Assembly (NCBI GenBank): GCA_012744295.1
Contig: JAAYIB010000004.1
Location: 1 to 14,221 of the forward strand
Source: Acholeplasmataceae bacterium
GTDB taxonomy: Bacteria > Bacillota > Negativicutes > Acidaminococcales > Acidaminococcaceae
Direction of reading: 5' to 3'
Length of the DNA: 14,221 nucleotides
In this document: piece by piece, positions 13,870 through 14,221 of the stretch
Layout of the letters: every line of letters begins with the position of its first letter
Numbering within the stretch: position 1 is the stretch's first letter
Notes under the pieces: model-generated
Told to the model about the DNA's origin: nothing
Seen by the model: only the letters and a program-made list of their open reading frames with translations
The model's database searches: none
Translations under genes and position numbers: made by a program

Positions 13870-14221
13870 ATGGCAAGAAAATCAGTTAAAAGAAGGTCAC
13901 GCGGTACGGGATTCGTGCTTTTGCTCATATTGTTAGCCATAGCAACGATTTTCGGCGGCTACTTTTATGCATCACGAAAGGATAGTAACGGGAAAGTCGC
14001 GGAGCCGCCGGCGGAGAAGCCGCAGGCCATGCATCTCGACCTGCGCGGCCGGTCTAAAAACGCGCATGAGGCGATTGACGCCATTATTGCGGGCAAAGCA
14101 GACTGGCAGCGAGCGGGTACAGCTTTTGAGGAAAAGAAAGAAATCCGTATTGACAAAAAGGGCAATATCTTGTGGAACCAAAGGAAGCTTGAGTTGGCAG
14201 TTCCTGCGAACGAGGATCTGG
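13870..14221 (+). CDS. Membrane-anchored protein, N-terminal part (3' end outside the window)
   Basis: An open frame begins at AUG 13870 and stays open for 117 codons to the window edge. It has TGGAGG six bases upstream (13858-13863) and starts 17 bases after the xerD stop. The first residues are strongly basic (MARKSVKRRSRG), followed by a hydrophobic stretch of about 20 (FVLLLILLAIATIFGGYFYA, residues 15-34). That indicates one uncleaved N-terminal membrane anchor with the rest outside the cytoplasm. A Pro/Glu/Lys-rich linker (about 42-54) follows, then a soluble region starting HLDLRGRSKNAHEAIDAIIA. I do not recognise the domain from this part. In related genomes a divergent polysaccharide deacetylase-type protein might sit here, but the visible sequence does not show this. 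Confidence 0.75.
   Translation, partial: MARKSVKRRSRGTGFVLLLILLAIATIFGGYFYASRKDSNGKVAEPPAEKPQAMHLDLRGRSKNAHEAIDAIIAGKADWQRAGTAFEEKKEIRIDKKGNILWNQRKLELAVPANEDL

Noticed and set aside
13436..13876. A 146-codon minus-strand open frame opposite xerD.
   Set aside because: It mirrors the catalytic half of xerD, shows no domain, and has no promoter or ribosome site.

Overview
The window is a tightly packed, almost entirely plus-strand stretch of a bacterial chromosome. It reads as housekeeping DNA rather than a mobile or accessory region. I see no tRNA, rRNA, CRISPR array, insertion sequence or prophage gene. Gene content and order (a DapG-type aspartate kinase with dapA; an Asp23/Gls24-domain protein and a DUF3870 protein before miaB; then mutS, mutL, a methyltransferase, miaA and hfq), strong AGGAGG-type ribosome binding sites, TTG starts and an RKE-type Hfq rim all point to a Firmicute. 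A diderm Negativicutes relative is my best guess, by inference only.

Positions 1-1305 hold the end of an aspartate kinase gene and all of dapA, two steps of the aspartate-to-diaminopimelate/lysine route. A structured 167-base gap (1306-1472) follows, with a long hairpin and a weak terminator-like element. From 1473 to 5013 runs a second group: M17 leucyl aminopeptidase pepA, a PHP-domain phosphoesterase, a P-loop protein fused to an Asp23/Gls24 domain, and a small DUF3870 protein whose TTG start overlaps the preceding stop. This group ends at a perfect 16-bp inverted repeat (5025-5063). A promoter for the next unit abuts the repeat, and its -35 box overlaps the 3' arm.

From 5143 to 12916 lies a genome-maintenance and RNA-modification unit: miaB, mutS, mutL, an RsmJ-like SAM methyltransferase, miaA and hfq. 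miaB/mutS and mutS/mutL overlap by ATGA, and the later gaps are only a few to about 40 bases, so polycistronic, translationally coupled expression is likely. MiaA and MiaB together make ms2i6A at tRNA position 37. MutS and MutL are the mismatch-repair pair, and this MutL keeps the endonuclease-type C-terminal motifs. Hfq is the RNA chaperone. A U-tailed hairpin after hfq lies two bases from the xerD Shine-Dalgarno. xerD encodes a full-length chromosome-dimer-resolution type tyrosine recombinase. The window ends inside a gene for a protein with one N-terminal membrane segment.

No obviously new multi-gene system stands out. The best candidates for something little described are the P-loop/Asp23 fusion with its coupled DUF3870 partner, the potentially switching leader before pepA, and the placement of xerD directly behind the hfq terminator.
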